In this document: one piece after another, positions 59,500 through 64,000 of the stretch
Numbering within the stretch: position 1 is the first letter of the stretch
Layout of the letters: each line of letters opens with the position of its first letter
NCBI GenBank assembly: GCA_949152475.1
Contig: OX424561.1
Coordinates: 6,324,001 to 6,388,000 of the forward strand
Direction: 5' to 3'
DNA from: Terebella lapidaria
Lineage: Eukaryota > Annelida > Polychaeta > Terebellida > Terebellidae
Length of the DNA: 64,000 bases
Translations under genes and position numbers: made by a program
Notes under the pieces: model-generated
The model's database searches: none
What the model was told of the DNA's origin: nothing
Seen by the model: the letters and a program-made list of their open reading frames with translations, nothing else

Positions 59500-60683
59500 T
59501 CCAGTAATGGGACAACCATATGTACAAAACATGCGTAATGCTACAAAGCATCCGACCACATAAAGTTTAGTTAATAACTGTTTATCAAAGAATACAAATG
59601 TCTTTTTTTATAATATTAAAGTACTAGTAAAGTGCAAATATGATGGAGGTCATATGGAAGATCTCATTGATCTGAGCAAAATGGTCTTTACGGCACGTAA
59701 TTATCACAATCCGTTCAAAAGTTACAGCACATTGAAGACTGAAATCGGCATATTTGCTTTTTCAATATCATTTAGCTAGTTAGTGTGTAAATGAGATATT
59801 CATGACGTCATTGAAAGAAGCTGTTTTCATTAGGTTATTTTGAGATGTATTATTCATTCATTCAGTGTTATGATTATTCATGAAAACTTATTCCATTCAG
59901 TGTTCAATATGAATAATCAGTGTTTTCACTTTCTAGGTTGTTGTCAAGGCAACCAGCTACCTGGTATGGCCCTTAGCAACCATGATTACTAGGGCCAGAA
60001 ACCCACTTAGAATAGGGTATACACAAATAAAAACGGTGCCGACTCGAGCACTATATTAATTTAATTCATAAATACACGACAGAAAGTCTGCAGACTTGGC
60101 AGTCTGCAGGCTTGACTTGGCAGTTAACAGCCATAGCAACCATGGGTAACTAAGGCTCTAGGGAAAGACTGGTAACCATTGCAACATAAAATACAGTTTG
60201 TGTGGATATTGACTATTTGTGGAACATAACAATATGCACCAGCCACATCGTCAGAACCTTCGATGAGAATCTTTTTTTCCATGGCTTATATTATCCTAAT
60301 TAAAATTTGTTCCCCTCATGACGTCATGAATTCTCATTAACATCTAGTTTGCATATTAATAAGTTGCTGAGAATTTTCTGTAATGTAGCGCAGTCTCAAA
60401 TGGCTGTAACTTTTGAACGGATAGTGATATTGGCATACTTTAAAGACCATTTTTCTCAGATCAATGAGAATGACATGATATGAATACACATCATATTTTC
60501 ATGTTACTCGTACTTTGAAAACAGTAGGATGTTCTATGTACATAATATATTTAACAATGGGTTTTTTACTGAGGCAAATTGTAGCTTTCATGGCTTTGGA
60601 AAAAGAAAAGAAAAAATAATTTCGCATCACCAAATCACTTTTGGAAAACCATTCTAACCAGAAACATATAATTTTTTTTTGCC
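59500..60683 (-). mobile_element. Second Harbinger-family copy, inverted and interrupted
   Basis: 60517-60683 is the reverse complement of 23894-24100 (end TTTTTTTTTGCC|TAA, then ACCAGAAACATA and GTAGCTTTCATGGC). 59520-59615 is the reverse complement of about 24105-24190 (AAGCATCCG, ACATAAAG, GAATACAAATG). The element at 59618-60516 splits the two parts. The other terminus was not found. Confidence 0.65.
59618..60516. mobile_element. Long-inverted-repeat element nested in the Harbinger copy
   Basis: AAAGTACTAGTAAAGTGC at 59618 and its partner ending TGTTACTCGTACTTT at 60516 begin inverted repeats exceeding 130 bp (shared TCATTGATCTGAG, ATGGTCTTTA and CCGTTCAAAAGTTACAG). The reference copy at 23894-24943 lacks it. 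No coding region; the target duplication is unclear. Confidence 0.7.
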
Positions 60684-60869
60684 TAATGAATAGATATCCC
60701 GCAAAATGAAGTGGATTTTCGGAATTTGTTGGCCCTTTGGTGTTATATTTTGTGCCTTTCGAGCGATTCGAAGCATTCAATCTTTATACATCCATGACTT
60801 GAAGGTCCCACTTGTGCGAGATTAGAAAAGAAAAATTGACCAAAAAGCCCCTCTCTCTAAAAATTTGAC

Positions 60870-61960
60870 TGTAAACTGTAAAGATAAACATAGCACCAAG
60901 GGTGCTGTAGCTTACCAGCAATCATGAGAATTGCATAGAATACTGATTTTCCAACATATAAATTGCTACACTGATGTTAAAATCTATTGTTAAAACATGT
61001 TCGTAAATGTTGCTAGAAAAAAAAATTCTGTATGGACTATAACACGAAATCAAGTTACATCTTGAAAGATTTTTTTCGTTATTGACATATTTTCACAGAC
61101 CGTCGATTCAAAGGCAACAAAACTTATACACATCACAAAGTTACTTAAGGAGAGTTTTATATACGATTTTGAGGAAAACTGTCTGAATAAATTTTGAGAA
61201 AATGGCCACCAAAGACAAAATTCATCGTTTTTTCGACAGAAAGGTTGTTTTGACCATTCAAGGTCATTGAAGGTCAAATTCAAGGTCACCACTCAAACCG
61301 CAATATATGATTTCCCATTTGAATGTGCCAATACTTAGGCTCTATCTTGAAGTGTTCTATGCGTTTACTCTGCACAGCTCCCATTATGAAGGAAAAATTG
61401 GGTGAAATTTTCCAAGTCCAAAAAAAAATTTCAATGACCAAAAAAAAATTTTATTTTTTTTGCTGGAAATGGCTCAAAACAAATATTGACTCGATTTGGG
61501 ACAAAAACAATATTTTTTCGCCGACCCGTCAAAAAATCAGAATGCCCGCCACACGCGGACCGGCGATTCAAGGGCAACGAAACTTATACACGTCATAGAG
61601 GTACATGAAAGGAATGTTTTGAAACAAAAATCTCAAAACTGATCAGACAGTTTTTGAGAAAATGGCCACCAAAGTAAAAAAAATTGGCAATTTTTCGTCA
61701 AATGGCCAAATCGGCAAAAACGTTTCAATCAAATAAAATTTAAAAAAATGTCTTTAGATACTAGACCAAAGTATGTTCTGACAAATTTATGGGGAAATTC
61801 ATCATGTCAGAAAAAAGTTACAGACCCGGACGGACGACGGACGGACGAAAAACCACGACAATAGCTTATCGGCCCAAAATGTTGACGGCGACACACGAAA
61901 AAGACGGATGCAACGCTATGCCAATACATTACCGGACCATATGCAATTGTAACTAGACGT
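60870..61960 (+). mobile_element. Diverged pearl-like element copy
   Basis: 61250-61690 parallels 11210-11640 (CATTCAAGGTCATTGAAGGT, CCCATTATGAAGGAAAAA, CCGGCGATTCAAGGGCAACG, CTGATCAGACAGTTTTTGAG). A short GGACGGACG tract and a degenerate ATAGCTTATCGGCCC end follow at 61830-61880. Confidence 0.6.
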
Positions 61961-62039
61961 CAAGGCCTAAAGATGCCTTGGACGCATTTCGGTGTTAAGA
62001 CTAATTTATAATATGTTTACCATGGGCTCTACGACAAAA

Positions 62040-63060
62040 AAAAATTCAGGTCAAGGTCAAAGTTCATCCCTAATACCCCATAGACATGTTTGTCTAAGGC
62101 GACAAAGATATCAATATCCGAGATATCGACGAAAACGAAAAATGACGACTCGGCAAAATAATTTCGGGTCAAGGTCAAAATTCATCCATAATACCTCTTA
62201 GACATGTTTGTCTAGGTCGACGAATCCGAAAATAACGTCCGTTCCTCTCTATGACGCACCATTTCCGAGATATCGATGAGAAGGAAAATGCCGACTCGGC
62301 AAAAAAATTTCGGGTCAAGGTCAAAGTTCATCCATAATACATTTAAGACATGTTTGTGAAGGGCGACGAGTCCGAAGATAACGTCTGTTTCGCTCTACGA
62401 CGCACTGTTTCCGAGATATCGACGAAACTGAAAAATGCCGACTCTGCAAAAAAATTTCGGGTCAAGGTCAGAGTTCATCCATAATACCCCCAGACATGTT
62501 TGTCTAGGACGACGAGTCCGAAAATAACGTCCGTTTCGCCCTACGACGCACCGTTTCCGAGATATCGACGAAAGCGAAAAATGTAGACTCGGCAAAAAAA
62601 TTTCGGGTCAAGGTCAAAGTTCATCCATAATGCCCTTCAGACATGTTTGTCTAGGGCCACACGTCCGTTTCGCTCTATGACGTACCGTTTCCGAGATATA
62701 TGCAGGAAGCGTCAAGGATGAGTCAGCAAAAAAAAAATTTTCCACCTCTAGGTCAAAGGTCGTTTGACGCATCAATCCCAGTCAATAGGGTTCTTCCCTG
62801 GTGGTATATAAACCTCCATGCAAAGTTCTGCAACTATTGCGTGAATATTTTTCCGAGTTATCGTCTGGAAACCAAGTCTCTAAATCGAAAAGAAAAAAAA
62901 AACCCCAGAAAAACATAGACATGTTTGTCTAGGGCGACGAGTCCGAAAATAACGTCCGTTTCGTTCCACGCCGCACCGTTTCTGAGATATGTAGGAAGCC
63001 TCAAGGATGAATCAGGAAAAAATCATTTTGACCTCTAGGTCAAAGGTCGTTTGACGGATT
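62040..63060. repeat. ~145-bp satellite, about five units plus two variant units
   Basis: GGGTCAAGGTCAAAGTTCAT-type phrases occur at about 62048, 62166, 62313, 62459 and 62605, each followed by AGACATGTTTGTCTA, CGACGAGTCCGAAAATAACG and CCGAGATATCGACGA. Two longer variants (62700-62870 and 63000-63170) share CCTCTAGGTCAAAGGTCGTT. No coding region. Confidence 0.85.
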
Positions 63061-63174
63061 GATCCCAAGATCAATAGGGTTCTTCCCCGGTGGTATATGA
63101 ACGTCCATGCATACTTGTGCATCTATTGCCTGAATATTTTTCGAGTTATCGTCCATCAAGGCAATCTGAAGATT

Positions 63175-64000
63175 ATCGTCCGGAAACCAAAACGGCGGAA
63201 GAAGACAGAAAAAGAAAGAAGAAAAAAAAAATGCCTGAATTAATATATATATGGTGGTAATGTGCATTTTCATATGTGATTCTAATAAAACCTGTCATAT
63301 TGGATTTTTTCTGTTCAGTGTCCGCTCGATTGTCACGAAGTTATTCGAGTAGATCGTCGAGGTTCAGTGCGCCAGGTATAATATGTTGGTTATATACCTG
63401 CTAGCAGGTGTATAAATTACACACCGAACGCTGGGGAACAATAGGGCCAATAACTAATTGTAAAGATTTTGCAGATTTTACCAAAACCATTTATCACAAT
63501 ATCAGATAACCCGACTCACGAAGGGGCACATTTCTGCCCCCGTGCTGCTCCCACAACAAAAGGGCAATGGGGGTTGAAATGACCAATTATTGTCTGCATT
63601 TAAATCAATGTTAAATTGGGCAACTTCGGGTGTGCGTTTCACCTTTCCAAAAAAAAATTAGGGCTTAACGGTTGACAGGGTGTGATAGTATAATCATAGT
63701 ACTTCAATAAAATCTAGGTCACTATAGAGCATGATAGTACCAATTTTTCATAAAATGACGTTGAACAGGACCCCTGTCAATTTAGCTCGTTTTCAGATCG
63801 CAATTGCCGACATAGCATACATTCAGCAAAACCTTTCTCTACTCCAAATCCCGGGGAATACCATCGGAATTTTTGCTTTTCCCAAAACCAGACTTCCACA
63901 CGCGCAAAATAAACCAGCACGTGGATCAATATCGCTTCGCGTTGTCTCCCTAGGCAACCATACATCTGGCGAAATGACGTCACTTAAAACGGAATCCTCA
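63175..64000. other. No gene recognised
   Basis: AT-rich sequence with short open frames only. Nothing connects to the flanking satellite or to the receptor cluster. Confidence 0.4.

Overview
The window is animal nuclear DNA: multi-exon genes with GT-AG introns, AATAAA signals, and a heavy load of decayed transposons. The closest architectural parallel for the dominant repeat family (tandem ~140-bp core repeats, then an (ACGG)n-type microsatellite, then a hairpin end) is the 'pearl'/Helentron-derived elements described in bivalves and other marine invertebrates. Together with a tandem nicotinic-receptor expansion this suggests a marine invertebrate (mollusc-like lophotrochozoan or invertebrate deuterostome). 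The species cannot be fixed from sequence alone.

Layout. 1-3000: repeat debris and a hAT-type MITE. 3054-5122 (minus): a secreted two-domain Kunitz protease-inhibitor gene whose internal intron holds a minisatellite made of copies of its own exon end and splice donor. 6508-6898 (minus): a two-exon gene for a small single-pass membrane protein. 7500-25900: almost gene-free, with a TA-flanked MITE, LINE fragments, two large pearl-like elements, a 3.8-kb 41/36-bp minisatellite field, and a LINE reverse transcriptase split by a Harbinger-type element that itself carries a palindromic MITE.

27510-57569 (plus): the core of the window, four tandem paralogous Cys-loop receptor genes (A, B, C, D) of nicotinic acetylcholine receptor alpha type. 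Each shares the same eight-exon structure with identical intron phases. All have the 13-residue Cys-loop, vicinal cysteines in loop C and a cation-type pore (Glu at -1'), but most aromatic-box residues are replaced. Genes B and C have two different signal-peptide first exons, both ending in phase 1 and both compatible with exon 2. Gene A has a wrecked copy of the second type, and gene D seems to have only the first. Gene D carries an in-frame TAG just before M4. The paralogs act as mutual empty-site controls and show gene-specific insertions: a foldback element and a DIRS-like element in B, and a reverse-transcriptase remnant, a palindromic MITE and a perfect 980-bp tandem duplication in C.

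57740-64000: no gene recognised; a second Harbinger-family copy interrupted by a long-inverted-repeat element, another pearl-like arm, and a ~145-bp satellite. All exon models come from reading splice sites and paralog agreement by eye; no alignment or database search was run.
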